Source: Cupriavidus sp. D39 (GTDB lineage: Bacteria > Pseudomonadota > Gammaproteobacteria > Burkholderiales > Burkholderiaceae). From it: DNA of 64,000 nucleotides. The translations under genes and the position numbers were made by a program. Positions 10,166 to 22,509 of this stretch are shown piece after piece. The notes below the pieces were generated by a model. The model did no database searches and had not been told where the DNA came from. It was given only the letters and a program-made list of their open reading frames with translations. Position 1 is the stretch's first letter; every line of letters begins with the position of its first letter. The stretch spans positions 2,170,001 to 2,234,000 of the forward strand of contig NZ_JAPNLE010000009.1 in the NCBI RefSeq assembly GCF_026627925.1. Reading direction: 5' to 3'.

Positions 10166-10211
10166 TTAAGCCGTTGAATTTGCATTGAAGCAGCGCGGAT
10201 GGCGAACAAGT

Positions 10212-10244
10212 CCGCATTCGCGTGCCAACGAACGCGGCTTTTTT
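10212..10244 (+). terminator. Rho-independent terminator downstream of repeat copy 1
   Basis: A stem CCGCATTCG/CGAACGCGG (one mismatch) with loop CGTGCCAA is followed by CTTTTTTC. The orientation is plus, and the next gene is on the minus strand. It can therefore only end a transcript coming through galU or the repeat element. Confidence 0.6.
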
Positions 10245-10281
10245 CATTGGCGGGGCGACCCCCACAGTACTGACGCCGGCT

Positions 10282-10509
10282 TTAACGCCGGCGCATATAG
10301 AACACGAACACCTTGTCCACTTCCTGGTGCGACAGCAGCTCGTTGCCGGTCTGCTTGGCAAACGCCTGGAAATCCCGCGTGGCGCCGGGATCGGTGGCGA
10401 GAATCTTGAGAACATCGCCGCTGGGCATGTCGGCCAGCGCCTTCTTGGTACGCAGGATCGGCAGCGGGCAGTTCAGGCCGCGCGCATCCACTTCTTTCTG
10501 GAACTCCAT
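10282..10509 (-). CDS. TusA/SirA-family sulfurtransferase
   Basis: A small cytoplasmic sulfur carrier of 75 residues. The family signature is complete: ARGLNCPLPILRTKKAL, with the persulfide-carrying Cys at residue 14 in the CPxP motif, followed by a two-layer alpha/beta sandwich pattern (GDVLKILATDPGATRDFQAFAKQTGNEL). Such proteins relay sulfur for tRNA 2-thiouridine, molybdopterin or dissimilatory pathways. The specific pathway cannot be decided here because no tusBCDE, moa or dsr genes are adjacent. A Nudix gene ends the same strand 83 bases upstream. Confidence 0.88.
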   Translation of the reverse strand: MEFQKEVDARGLNCPLPILRTKKALADMPSGDVLKILATDPGATRDFQAFAKQTGNELLSHQEVDKVFVFYMRRR

Positions 10510-10592
10510 TCCTCTCTTCCTTGGTTCTGGTCGCGCAGGGCCGCCATGGCCGTTGGGACCATGCCTGTCGCTGTCGCACCCATGACTGATGA

Positions 10593-11180
10593 CTATCGCC
10601 GGTATTGTAGCGAAATGCCCGGTTGCCCCAGGCCATCGCGCCGGCGCGGGTCAGGAATGTCCTCGCCGGTCTGGCGATCGAAGAAGCGCACCGGATGGCC
10701 ACGCGAGGCAAGCCAGTCCGCCACCGCAAAGCCCGTGCCCGCCGACCAGATGCGCATGTCCTCGGGCGCCACCAGCTTGTAGTCGACCAGTTCTTCCGAC
10801 AACGCGATCGTGCCGCTCGCCTGCACATGGTAGGCGATGATCAGCTCGTTCTTGCGCATGAACTCGTACACGCCGATCAGCGATACCGAGTGCGCGTCCA
10901 GGTTGGTTTCTTCCTTCAGCTCCCGCGCCACGCCCTGCTCCGGCGTCTCGTCGCGCTCCATGAAGCCGGTCACCAGCGCGAACATTTTTTCTGGCCACGC
11001 GGCGTTGCGCGCCAGCAGCAGCTTGCCTTCATATTCCACCACCGCGGCCAGCACGGGCAGCGGGTTGTTCCAGTGGACAAAGCCGCACTCTGGCTGGATG
11101 CAAGCATCGCGCTCGCGGCCGGAATGCGGCAGCAATTCCAGCGGCGAACCACATTGCGGACAATATCGGTAGACGGCCAT
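10593..11180 (-). CDS. Nudix hydrolase with N-terminal zinc ribbon
   Basis: A 195-residue hydrolase of nucleoside-diphosphate-linked compounds. The N-terminus has a zinc ribbon with cysteines at 7, 10, 27 and 32 (CPQCG and CIQPEC), as in NudC-like enzymes and the ADP-ribose pyrophosphatase relatives. The Nudix box is complete: GFMERDETPEQGVARELKEET. The C-terminal 20 residues are polar and variable. NADH or FAD-type substrates are plausible, but NudC's SQPWPFPxS specificity motif is not seen, so the substrate is open. Intact. Confidence 0.9.
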   Translation of the reverse strand: MAVYRYCPQCGSPLELLPHSGRERDACIQPECGFVHWNNPLPVLAAVVEYEGKLLLARNAAWPEKMFALVTGFMERDETPEQGVARELKEETNLDAHSVSLIGVYEFMRKNELIIAYHVQASGTIALSEELVDYKLVAPEDMRIWSAGTGFAVADWLASRGHPVRFFDRQTGEDIPDPRRRDGLGQPGISLQYRR

Positions 11181-11238
11181 GCGGGAGCTCCTGTCTTTGT
11201 AGTCTTGTTATGTTGTCATTTTATAAGCGCGGCGGCGT

Positions 11239-12270
11239 TCACGCGCCGCAGGCCGCGCGCATATCCGCAGCCAGCGCCTCGACGGTTTCCGGCTGCAGGT
11301 CCCACGAGCACATGAAGCGGCAGCCACCGGCACCGATAAAGGTATAAAAGCGCCAGCCCTTGGCACGCAGCGCCTCGATGGCCGGCAACGGCAGCTCGGC
11401 AAAGACGGCGTTGGACTCGGTCGGAAACATGATGCGCACGCCAGGGATGCTGGCGATGCGCTGGTGCAGCAACTGCGCCATGGCATTTGCATGGCGGGCG
11501 TTGCCGAGCCACACATCGTTCTCGAGCAGGCCCAGCCAGGGCGCCGAGATAAAGCGCATCTTGGAAGCCAGTTGCCCGGCCTGCTTGACACGGTACGCAA
11601 AGTCCTCGGCCAGCTTGCGGTCGAAAAACACCACCGCCTCGCCAACCGGCAGGCCGTTCTTGGTGCCGCCAAAGCACAGCACGTCCACCCCCGCGCGCCA
11701 GGTGATCTCCGACGGATGCACGCCGAGTGACGCCACCGCATTGGCAAAGCGCGCGCCGTCCATATGCACCCGCAACTGGCGGCGCTTGGCGATGGCAGCA
11801 ATGGCACGCACCTCTTCCACCGTGTACACGGTGCCAACCTCGGTCGACTGCGTCAGCGACACCACCTTGGGCTTGGGATAGTGAATGTCCGAGCGGCGCG
11901 TCACCAGCGCTTCCACCGCATCGGGCGTGAGCTTGCCGTTGGCGCCCGGCGCGGTCAGCAGCTTGGAGCCGTTGGAGAAAAACTCCGGGCCGCCACACTC
12001 GTCGGTCTCGATATGCGCCAGTTCATGGCAGATCACCGAATGGTAGGACTGGCACAGCGCGGACAGCGCCAGCGAGTTCGCCGCGGTGCCGTTGAAGACG
12101 AAGAACACTTCGCAATCGGTCTGGAACAGGTCGCGGATCCGGTCGCAGACTTTTTGCGTCCACGAATCGTCGCCATAGGCCTGCTCGTGGCCGCTGCCGT
12201 TGGCTTCGAGGAAATACTTGAGCGATTCCGGACAGAAGCCGGCGTAGTTGTCGGAGGCGAAATGCTGCAT
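11239..12270 (-). CDS. ltaE: Low-specificity threonine aldolase
   Basis: PLP-dependent enzyme of 343 residues that splits L-threonine or allo-threonine to glycine and acetaldehyde. Family features: N-terminal FASDNYAGFCPESLKYF, the HMDGARFANA segment around residue 172, and the PLP-lysine motif CFGGTKNGLPVGE. The C-terminal small domain (RFMCSWDLQPETVEALAAD) is complete. It is followed on the same strand by the Nudix gene and preceded by a tautomerase and a class II aldolase, a loose minus-strand run of small-molecule enzymes. The symbol is by similarity; stereospecificity cannot be judged. Confidence 0.88.
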   Translation of the reverse strand: MQHFASDNYAGFCPESLKYFLEANGSGHEQAYGDDSWTQKVCDRIRDLFQTDCEVFFVFNGTAANSLALSALCQSYHSVICHELAHIETDECGGPEFFSNGSKLLTAPGANGKLTPDAVEALVTRRSDIHYPKPKVVSLTQSTEVGTVYTVEEVRAIAAIAKRRQLRVHMDGARFANAVASLGVHPSEITWRAGVDVLCFGGTKNGLPVGEAVVFFDRKLAEDFAYRVKQAGQLASKMRFISAPWLGLLENDVWLGNARHANAMAQLLHQRIASIPGVRIMFPTESNAVFAELPLPAIEALRAKGWRFYTFIGAGGCRFMCSWDLQPETVEALAADMRAACGA

Positions 12271-12373
12271 CGGGAGATCCGTGGCGGTGGCGAGACGCGT
12301 GCCGTGGGCGTCGGGGCTTGTGGCCTTTGGCCCGGGGCGGGTTTTGGTCTGAGGCTGTCTGTTGCGTAGCCGC

Positions 12374-12562
12374 TTACTTCTTGTCAGCCCACAGCTGGCC
12401 GCCGGTGGACCAGTTCTCGCGCTTGATGTCGGTGATGATGATATCCACGGCCGAGGCCGAGCAGCCTAGCGTCTCGCAGGTGACGCGGGTGACTTCCTCG
12501 ACCAGCTTGCGCTTTTGCTCGATGGTGCGGCCTTCGAAAAGTTCTACGTGGTAAGTCGGCAT
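12374..12562 (-). CDS. 4-oxalocrotonate tautomerase-family protein
   Basis: A 62-residue tautomerase subunit that starts MPTYHVELFEGRT, so that removal of Met exposes the catalytic Pro-1. The helix QKRKLVEEVTRVTCETLG and the strand VDIIITDIKRENWSTGG fit the 4-OT fold. Family members act as hexamers in aromatic meta-cleavage or related keto-enol steps. The ATG at 12562 is preferred over the longer frame because only this start gives Pro at position 2. No meta-cleavage genes are adjacent, so its substrate is unknown. Confidence 0.88.
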   Translation of the reverse strand: MPTYHVELFEGRTIEQKRKLVEEVTRVTCETLGCSASAVDIIITDIKRENWSTGGQLWADKK

Positions 12563-12658
12563 GGCTTGTTTCCTGTTTCCTGTTGTCGTTTTGGTTTTCG
12601 TTGTCCGTGGCGGATTGCCCTGGCGATGCGCGGATGGATCTGCCAGCACCCGTTAAGG

Positions 12659-13432
12659 TCAATCGCGGTACGAAGCATCGATTCTATCGAGTTTGCGCAA
12701 CAGCGACGGCCATTCCAGTTCGCCCTCGACGGCGCCGCCGTCGTCAAGCTGCTCGGAAGCCCGTTGCGCCAGCGCGTGCGGCGGCTGCACGACCTGCCCG
12801 CCGGCCTGCGCGCCAAGCTGGATCTCGCAGGCCTTGATGAGCGTCGCCATCAGCACGTAGGCCTCGGCCACGGTCCGGCCCACGGTCAGCGTGCCATGGT
12901 TGCGCAGCAGCATGGCGGGATGCTGGCCGAGCGACGCGGTTAGCCGCGCGCCCTCGGCAGGCGTGAACGCCAGGCCTTCGTAGTCGTGATAGGCCAGCCG
13001 GCCATAGAAGCGCAAGGCGTGCTGCGAGAGCGCCAGCAGGCCGCAGGCCTGGGCCGATACCGACACGCCGGCGCTGTTGTGCAGGTGCATCACGCACACC
13101 GCATCGGGGCGTGCGGCATGCACCGCGCCATGCAGCGCGAAGCCGGTGACGTTGACCGCATGCGTGCTGTCGCCCACCACCTCGCCGCGGCCATTGATCT
13201 TGACCAGGTCGCTGGCGCGGATCTCGTCGAAGGCAAAGCCGAACGGGTTGATCAGGAAGTGATCGGGCTCATCCGGCACGGCGGCCGAGATATGCGTGTA
13301 GATGAGGTCGTCCCAACCCTGCAAGGCGCACAGGCGGTAAGCCGCCGCCAGGTCGAGGCGCATGCGCGACTCGGCTTGCGTGACGGGGTGAATGGGGCCC
13401 GCGGCACGGGCGGGCTGCAAGGCAAAGGACAT
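12659..13432 (-). CDS. Class II aldolase/adducin-family protein
   Basis: The 257-residue protein has the class II aldolase fold with zinc ligands in MHLHNSAG (about residue 116) and a later histidine in LLRNHGTLTVG. An early LIYTHISAAVPDEPDHFLINPFG segment is typical. Relatives split phosphorylated sugars (fuculose, ribulose) or decarboxylate. Many Burkholderiales homologues of this exact type are uncharacterised and lie near CoA or transporter genes. The next gene upstream on the same strand is an MFS permease, which may bring in its substrate. Intact. Confidence 0.88.
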   Translation of the reverse strand: MSFALQPARAAGPIHPVTQAESRMRLDLAAAYRLCALQGWDDLIYTHISAAVPDEPDHFLINPFGFAFDEIRASDLVKINGRGEVVGDSTHAVNVTGFALHGAVHAARPDAVCVMHLHNSAGVSVSAQACGLLALSQHALRFYGRLAYHDYEGLAFTPAEGARLTASLGQHPAMLLRNHGTLTVGRTVAEAYVLMATLIKACEIQLGAQAGGQVVQPPHALAQRASEQLDDGGAVEGELEWPSLLRKLDRIDASYRD

Positions 13433-13562
13433 GTTCGGCTCCTGCGCCGCGCGTGTCTCGCGCGCCGGTTCAGCCTACCGGCGCCGGGGGCGGCAAAGGC
13501 GATACTGTAGCGCAAGGCAGGAGCGGCGTCAGGACGTGCCCGCGTGCCGTGGAAGGGCCGGG

Positions 13563-14773
13563 TTATCCGCGCTGTTGCCGGCTCATCCAGGCGAAGATCG
13601 CGCCACCCAGCAACAGGGCCGCCACCGCGCAGCCAAGCGAGGCGGCAAAGCCGCCGGTGCGCGCCACCAGCGCCGTGGCCAGAGGCGGCCCGACGATCTG
13701 GCCGAGGCCGTAGCTGGCGGTCATCAGGCCCATCAGGCGCTGCGCCTGCGCGCCCCACAGCCGCCGCGCCTCGCGCATGGCGAACGACACCAGGGCATTG
13801 AACGGCAATCCGGCCAGCATGCTGCTGAGCGCGAACCCCGCCACCGTTGGCCAGACCACCGCGATGGCCACGCCAATTGCCTGCATCACATAGGTAAAGG
13901 CCAGCAGGCGGCGATTGTCGCGCTCCGTGCTGACGCGCGAGGCGACGAAGGCGCCAATGGTCACCCCCACGCCGAAGATGGGCCAGAACAGGTCGGCCCA
14001 CAGCGAGCCCGGCATGGCCTGGCGCGCGATCACCGGCAGGAAGGTGGCGGTGATGATGTAGCCGAATCCCGCCAGGCCGTAGGCAAACGTCAGCAGCCAG
14101 GTCTCGCGGCTGAGCCGCGGCGCCGCTTGCACCGGCGCGGCCGGGTCGGCAGCGTGCACGCCGCGCGGCGCGGGCGTGAAGACATGCCAGACCGCGCCGA
14201 CCAGCAGCACCGCCAGCGCGCCGAAGGCCAGCCAGCCCCAACTGGCGCGCCAGCCGGCGCTCACCATGGTAAAGACGGAAACACCCGTGACGACGATGCC
14301 GATGCCCGGCCCGCAAAGATCACGCCGCCCAGCGGCGCCCGGCCCAGTTCGGCCAGCCGGTGCATGCACCAGGCCGAGCCGTAGACCATGACCATCGCGC
14401 TGGCCACGCCGGCCGCCGCGCGCGCGAGGCCCCAGGCCGCCATGCCGCCGGGCGCGGCCATGCCAAGCGTCAGCACGACGGTGGCCACCATGCCAATCCG
14501 GACCATGCGCGCCGGGTCGGGCCGGATGAACAGGCAGGCAGCGGCGCCGGCGAAGTAGCCCAGGTAGTTCAGCGTGGCCAGCCAGCCGCCCTCGCCCAGC
14601 GTGACGCTGCCGTCGTGCAGCAGCATGGGCAGCAGCGGCGTAAAGGCGAAGCGGCCAACGCCCATTGCCACGCCCAGCGCCACCAGCCCCGCCAGGGCCA
14701 CGGCCCAGACGCCGGGCTGTGCCTGCGCCGGCGCGGCGGCGTCGCGGGACGACAGTGTGGATGTGGATTTCAT
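13563..14773 (-). CDS. YbfB/YjiJ-type MFS transporter, frameshifted
   Basis: Two overlapping frames combine into a 12-helix permease of about 403 residues. The N-terminal half has GVGRFAFTPLLPMLL, a motif of this MFS subgroup, and residues GYFAGAAACLFIRP follow. The second frame resumes at GPGIGIVVTGVSVFTMV and runs to the stop. The break lies at 14308-14313, where restoring one C/G in the GGCCC run joins the halves exactly. The transported compound is unknown. It is divergent from a LysR gene with a strong palindrome between them, so regulation by that LysR is likely. Confidence 0.8.
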
Positions 14774-14825
14774 AGGCGCATGCTACGCTCGGATCCGCGA
14801 ACCGAAAAATGAATAATTGAGAACT

Positions 14826-14850
14826 CAATCATCTTTTCCCGAGATGATTG
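14826..14850. promoter_or_regulatory. Inverted repeat between divergent MFS and LysR genes
   Basis: Perfect 9-bp arms CAATCATCT and AGATGATTG are separated by 7 bases. A second small palindrome (TTGAGAACTCAA) touches it on the left. The location in a 144-base divergent gap beside a LysR gene is typical of an autoregulatory LysR site. Confidence 0.6.
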
Positions 14851-14917
14851 TTTGTTCGTCATCACTTCGCCATCCGTTCGCCGTCACTTCATCATCACAC
14901 CCTGCAAGGGGACCGCA

Positions 14918-15796
14918 ATGGACCTGGCTTCCCTGGAAATCTTCCGCTCCGTGGTGGAGGAAGGCGGCATCACCCGCGCCGCCACCCGCCTGCACCGCGT
15001 GCAGTCCAATGTCACCACCCGCATCCGCCAGCTGGAGGCCTCGCTCGGCGTCGAGCTGTTCCTGCGTGACGGCAAGCGCATGGTGCTGACTCCGGCCGGC
15101 CAGACCTTGTTCGACTACGCCCGGCGCGTGCTGGACCTGGCCGAGGAAGCCCGCCAGGCGGTGCTGCCGGCCAAGCCGCAAGGCCGGCTGTGCATCGCCT
15201 CGATGGAGAGCACGGCGGCCAGCCGCTTGCCCGCCGTGCTGGCCGCCTATCACCAGGCGTGGCCGGACGTACAGCTAGAGCTGGTGACCTGCCCCACGCG
15301 CCAGGCTTTGCAGGCGCTGGCGCGCTTCGAGGTGGACTGTGCCTTCGTGGCGCAGCCGCTGGACGACCCGGCGCTGGCGTCGCTGCCGGCGTTCGAGGAA
15401 GAGCTGGTGCTGATCGCGCGCGAGCGCCATGCCCCCATCCACAGTGCGGCCGACCTGGAAACCCGCACCATGCTGTCGTTCGAGTCCGGATGCAATTACC
15501 GCGGTCGGCTCGAAGCCTGGTTTGGCGCCAGCGGCAGCCCGCCGCGCCGGGTGCTGGAGCTGGGCTCGTATCACGCCATCATTGCCTGCGCCGCAGCCGG
15601 CATTGGCGTGGCGATTGTGCCGCGCTCGGTACTTGGGCTGTACCGCGACCTGCCCAAGATCAGCCTCCATGACCTCGGTCCGGCGGGCCAGGTCACCACG
15701 CTGCTGGCCTGGCATCCGGCCATGGCCAACACCGCGCTGGGCGCGTTGGCCAACACATTCAGGGTGGCCCCGTCCGGGCTGGCAGCGGCGGCCTGA
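14918..15796 (+). CDS. LysR-family transcriptional regulator
   Basis: Regulator of 292 residues. The winged helix-turn-helix is at about residues 3-62 (SLEIFRSVVEEGGITRAATRLHRVQSNVTTRIRQLEASLG). A periplasmic-binding-protein-like effector domain follows, with VELFLRDGKR at the junction and GIGVAIVPRSVL near the end. The start at 14918 is supported by AAGGGGA at the right distance; a frame from 14852 would begin inside the palindrome. It probably controls the divergent MFS permease and itself. Confidence 0.92.
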   Translation: MDLASLEIFRSVVEEGGITRAATRLHRVQSNVTTRIRQLEASLGVELFLRDGKRMVLTPAGQTLFDYARRVLDLAEEARQAVLPAKPQGRLCIASMESTAASRLPAVLAAYHQAWPDVQLELVTCPTRQALQALARFEVDCAFVAQPLDDPALASLPAFEEELVLIARERHAPIHSAADLETRTMLSFESGCNYRGRLEAWFGASGSPPRRVLELGSYHAIIACAAAGIGVAIVPRSVLGLYRDLPKISLHDLGPAGQVTTLLAWHPAMANTALGALANTFRVAPSGLAAAA

Positions 15797-15890
15797 GTCC
15801 CATCGGCTGGTGCCGCGCCAGCAAGATGTGCCCGGTCGCCTACACTGGAAGTGGCGCCGCGTTTGCACTCCACGTGCCGGCGTCACTGTC

Positions 15891-17335
15891 ATGAAGCATG
15901 TCCCGATGCTCCCGCGATGGCTTGCCGCGGCCTTCTGGCTGGCCCTCGTTGCCTTGGTGGCAACACCGCTGGTCCCCGCCACGCCCGCCAATGCGCAGGC
16001 GAGCGCGCCCACGTCCGCCGGCGCCATCCCCCCGTCTTCGTCATTCCGCTCAAAGGCGCGATCGGCCCGGCCAGCGCCAGCTTTATCGAGCGTGGCATGG
16101 CCCGCGCGCGCGATGCCGGCGCGCAGCTGATCGTGCTGGAAATGGACACCCCGGGCGGGCTGGACCTGTCGATGCGCGAGATCATCCAGGGCATCCTGGC
16201 CTCACCGGTACCGGTGGCGAGCTATGTCTATCCGGGCGGCGCGCGCGCGGCCAGCGCCGGCACCTACATCCTCTACGCGAGCCATATCGCCGCGATGGCG
16301 CCCGGCACCAACCTGGGCGCCGCCAGCCCGGTGCAGATCGGCATCGGCGGGCCGCAGAAGCCGGAGGCGACCCCGGCCTCGGCCCCTGCCGGCACGCCGC
16401 CGCAGGACACCATGGAGCGCAAGCAGATGCACGACGCCTCGGCCTATATCCGCGGCCTGGCGCAATTGCGCGGGCGCAATGCCGAGTGGGGCGAACGCGC
16501 GGTGCGCGAGGCGGTCAGCCTGTCGGCGAGCGAGGCGGTCGAGCAGAAGGTCGCGGACCTGATCGCGCCCGACCTGCCCGCACTGCTGCGCGCCGTGGAC
16601 GGCAAGCACATCCAGGCCGCCGGCGTGGACCGCGTGCTGCGCACGGCGCACGCGCCGGTGCAGGTGCTGGAGCCCGACTGGCGCGACAGCTTCCTGGAGG
16701 TCATCACCGATCCCAGCGTGGCCCTGATCCTGATGATGGCCGGCATCTACGGCCTGATCTTCGAGTTCTCCACGCCGGGCATGGTGGTGCCCGGCATTGG
16801 CGGCGCGATCTGCCTGCTGCTGGCGCTGTTCGCGCTGCATATGCTGCCCGTCAGCTACGCGGGCCTGGGGCTGATCGCACTGGGCATCGGCTGCATGGTG
16901 GCTGAGCTATACCTGCCCACCTTTGGCGCGCTGGGCGTGGGCGGCATCATCGCCTTTATCTTCGGGGCGGTGATGCTGATCGATACGAATGTGCCCGGCT
17001 TCGGCATTCCGCTATGGCTGATCGGCAGCCTGGCGCTGGCCAGCGCGGTGTTCCTGTTCGCCGTCTGGTCGCTGCTCTGGCGCGCGCGGCGCATGCCCGC
17101 GATCAACGGCGGCGACGCGATGATCGGCACGCCTGGCGTGATCCTGGACGATCTCCAGGAAGACGGCTGGGCCGAGGTGCGCGGCGAGCGCTGGCGGGTA
17201 CATAGCGCGCGGCCGCTGGCGCGCGGCGAACCGGTGCTGGTCATCGGGCGCAATGGGCTGCTGCTCGAAGTGCGCGCCCTCCACGCGTCTGGAACGACAG
17301 CCGGCCCGATTCCCCCATCCACCCAAGGAGCATGA
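15891..17335 (+). CDS. NfeD-family membrane serine protease (ClpP-class), frameshifted
   Basis: A signal peptide ([21 protein letters not shown], cleaved near ANA/QAS) is followed, in the next frame, by a ClpP-like domain. That domain starts [18 protein letters not shown], carries [10 protein letters not shown], and has the nucleophile region [17 protein letters not shown]. Four membrane helices and a C-terminal OB-fold NfeD domain ([21 protein letters not shown]) complete about 481 residues. The frame breaks at 16028-16033, where one C in a C7 run is missing. It is coupled to a slipin gene 3 bases downstream. This pair is known from archaea and bacteria, where the protease cleaves the stomatin partner and acts in membrane quality control. 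Confidence 0.85.
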
Positions 17336-17337
17336 TC

Positions 17338-18093
17338 ATGGCATTTGGATTCAGCGCAGGCGGTCTGGTCTTCATCATTGCCCTGCTCATCGTTTCCTCC
17401 ATCCGCGTGCTGCGCGAATATGAGCGCGGCGTGGTGTTCATGCTAGGACGCTTCTGGAAGGTGAAAGGGCCGGGGCTGGTGATCCTGATCCCGGCGGTGC
17501 AGCAGATGGTGCGCGTGGACTTGCGCACGGTGGTGATGGACGTGCCGCCCCAGGACGTGATCTCGCGCGACAACGTGTCGGTGAAGGTGAATGCGGTGGT
17601 GTATTTCCGCGTGATCGACCCGGAGCGCGCCATCATCCAGGTGGCGAACTTCCTCGAGGCCACCAGCCAGCTGGCGCAGACCACGTTGCGCTCGGTGCTG
17701 GGCAAGCATGAGCTCGACGAGATGCTGGCCGAGCGCGAGCAACTCAATATCGACATCCAGAAAGCGCTCGATGCCCAGACCGATAGCTGGGGCATCAAGG
17801 TCTCCAACGTGGAGATCAAGCACGTCGACCTCAACGAAACCATGATCCGCGCCATCGCGCGCCAGGCCGAAGCCGAGCGCGAGCGGCGCGCCAAGGTGAT
17901 CCATGCCGAGGGCGAGCTGCAGGCATCGGTGAAGCTGCTGGAAGCCGCGCAGATGCTGGCAAGGGAGCCGCAGGCGATGCAACTGCGTTATCTGCAGACG
18001 CTGACGCAGATTGCCGGGGACAAGAGCTCGACCATCGTGTTTCCGCTGCCGATCGATATCCTGACGCTGATCGGGAAGCTCAGCCGGCAGTAG
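17338..18093 (+). CDS. Slipin (stomatin/prohibitin-like SPFH protein)
   Basis: Membrane scaffold protein of 251 residues. An N-terminal hydrophobic anchor ([18 protein letters not shown]) is followed by the SPFH domain: [24 protein letters not shown], then [27 protein letters not shown] coiled-coil segment ([22 protein letters not shown]) comes next. The ATG at 17338 has AAGGAG 9 bases upstream; an in-frame ATG at 17332 is only 3 bases away from that site and is less likely. It forms an operon with the NfeD protease and ends at a bidirectional hairpin shared with alaS. Confidence 0.92.
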   Translation: MAFGFSAGGLVFIIALLIVSSIRVLREYERGVVFMLGRFWKVKGPGLVILIPAVQQMVRVDLRTVVMDVPPQDVISRDNVSVKVNAVVYFRVIDPERAIIQVANFLEATSQLAQTTLRSVLGKHELDEMLAEREQLNIDIQKALDAQTDSWGIKVSNVEIKHVDLNETMIRAIARQAEAERERRAKVIHAEGELQASVKLLEAAQMLAREPQAMQLRYLQTLTQIAGDKSSTIVFPLPIDILTLIGKLSRQ

Positions 18094-18100
18094 ACATAGA

Positions 18101-18124
18101 AAAAGGCGCCGAAGCGCCTTTCTT
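18101..18124. terminator. Bidirectional terminator between slipin gene and alaS
   Basis: The stem AAGGCGC/GCGCCTT (18103-18109 and 18114-18120) with a CGAA tetraloop is flanked by an A-tract on the left and TTCTT on the right. It can serve the plus-strand slipin operon and the convergent alaS. Confidence 0.75.
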
Positions 18125-18175
18125 GATCCAGCAGCAGGGAGACTCAAATTCCCGGCCGATGGTTTTGGCCCAGCA

Positions 18176-20842
<2,667 letters not shown>

Positions 20843-21129
20843 TCAAGATGGATTTGCAAACCATTGATTATACGGGGAAGCCTGACGGCGCGGCAGTCCG
20901 CCGGGGATTCGTCGCGCGCCGCCTGCAACACCGCGCCCCGCCGCGATCCGGGCCGGCCGCGATGTGCTCCCGGCGGCTTGCCGGTGGTAAAGTGCTGCCT
21001 GTCCCCGCCGGACGCCCCCGAGCCTGGTTTCGCGCCAGCCTCCGATTGCCCCGCAAGCCGCCACCCAGACCAGACGGCGGGGCCGCCCGGCCTTCCCTCG
21101 CCCACCTTGCCGGATCCGCCTGACACCCC

Positions 21130-22350
21130 ATGGGAGCTTTAAGCCACCTCCGCGTCCTCGACCTGACCCGTGTTCTCGCCGGGCCATGGTGCGCCCAGAA
21201 CCTTGCCGACTTCGGCGCCGACGTGATCAAGATCGAGCGCCCCGGCGCCGGCGACGACACCCGCACCTGGGGCCCGCCCTGGCTGCAGGACGGCGAAGGC
21301 CGCGATACCGCGGAAGCCGCCTACTACCTGGCCGCCAACCGCAACAAGCGCTCCGTCACCTGCGATATCAGCACGCCCGAAGGCCAGGAGCTGGTGCGCG
21401 CGCTGGCCGCCCAGAGCGATGTGGTGCTGGAAAACTACAAGGTCGGCCAGTTGAAGAAGTACGGGCTGGACTACGACTCGCTCAAGGCAATCAAGCCCGG
21501 CCTGATCTATTGCTCGGTGACCGGTTTCGGCCAGACCGGCCCCTACGCGGCGCGCCCGGGCTACGATTTCATCATCCAGGGCATGGGCGGCTTCATGAGC
21601 CTGACCGGCGAGCGCGACGACCTGCCCGGCGGCGGCCCGCAGAAGGCCGGCGTGGCCATCTCCGATCTGATGACCGGCCAGTACGCCACCATTGCCGTGC
21701 TGGCCGCCCTGGCCCACCGCGAGCGCACCGGCGAAGGCCAGTACATCGACATGGCCCTGCTCGACGTGCAGGTGGCCATGCTGGCCAACATGAACACCAA
21801 CTACCTGGCCAGCGGCGTGGCGCCCAAGCGCTGGGGCAACGCCCATCCCAATATCGTCCCCTACCAGACCTTCCAGGCCGCCGACGGCTGGATCATCGTG
21901 GCGGTGGGCAACGACGGCCAGTTCCGCAAGTTCGTCGATGCCGGCGGCCGGCCCGAGCTGTCGGCCGACCCGCGCTTTGCCACCAACCCGCAGCGGGTTG
22001 CGCATCGAGACGTGCTGGTGCCGATCCTGGCCGAGATGGTCAAGCCACGCACCCGCGCCCAGTGGATCCTGGACCTGGAAGCCGCCGGCGTGCCGTGCGG
22101 CCCGATCAATACGCTGGACGACGTGTTCGAGGATGCCCAGGTCAAGGCCCGCGGCCTGCGCGTGGACCTGCCGCACCCCAGCGCCGGCGAGGTCAAGCTG
22201 GTGGGCAGCCCGATCAAGATGAGCGCGACGCCGCCCGAGGCCGTGCGCCACCCGCCGCTGCTGGGCGAACACACCGACGCGGTGCTCGGCGGCATGCTGG
22301 GCTACACGCCGGAGCAGATCGCCGCGCTGCGCGCCAAGGGCGTGCTGTAA
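21130..22350 (+). CDS. CaiB/BaiF family III CoA-transferase
   Basis: Cytoplasmic CoA-transferase of 406 residues. It has the N-terminal VLDLTRVLAGPWCAQNLADFGADVIKIE, with the conserved region before the catalytic aspartate, the LAANRNKRSVTCD segment, and GYDFIIQGMGGFMSLTG. Family III enzymes move CoA between carboxylates (for example succinyl-CoA to another acid) via an aspartyl-CoA thioester. The close match to dicarboxylate-using members makes a succinyl or glutaryl-type donor plausible, but substrates are not readable. A DUF2214 protein gene and a Bug receptor follow on the same strand. Confidence 0.9.
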   Translation: MGALSHLRVLDLTRVLAGPWCAQNLADFGADVIKIERPGAGDDTRTWGPPWLQDGEGRDTAEAAYYLAANRNKRSVTCDISTPEGQELVRALAAQSDVVLENYKVGQLKKYGLDYDSLKAIKPGLIYCSVTGFGQTGPYAARPGYDFIIQGMGGFMSLTGERDDLPGGGPQKAGVAISDLMTGQYATIAVLAALAHRERTGEGQYIDMALLDVQVAMLANMNTNYLASGVAPKRWGNAHPNIVPYQTFQAADGWIIVAVGNDGQFRKFVDAGGRPELSADPRFATNPQRVAHRDVLVPILAEMVKPRTRAQWILDLEAAGVPCGPINTLDDVFEDAQVKARGLRVDLPHPSAGEVKLVGSPIKMSATPPEAVRHPPLLGEHTDAVLGGMLGYTPEQIAALRAKGVL

Positions 22351-22509
22351 GGCGCTTGCCGCCTGTGCCCGTAGGGGCGGCGCGCGGGCGGCAAGCTGAA
22401 CTTTGTAGTGGTAGTTGTTTGCCTTAGCCGTTGCCGTAGCGAAAAAGCAAGAACCCTGACCCCGCGTGCGCCGGCGTACGGCGCATGCCCAACCACAAGA
22501 GGAGTTTGG

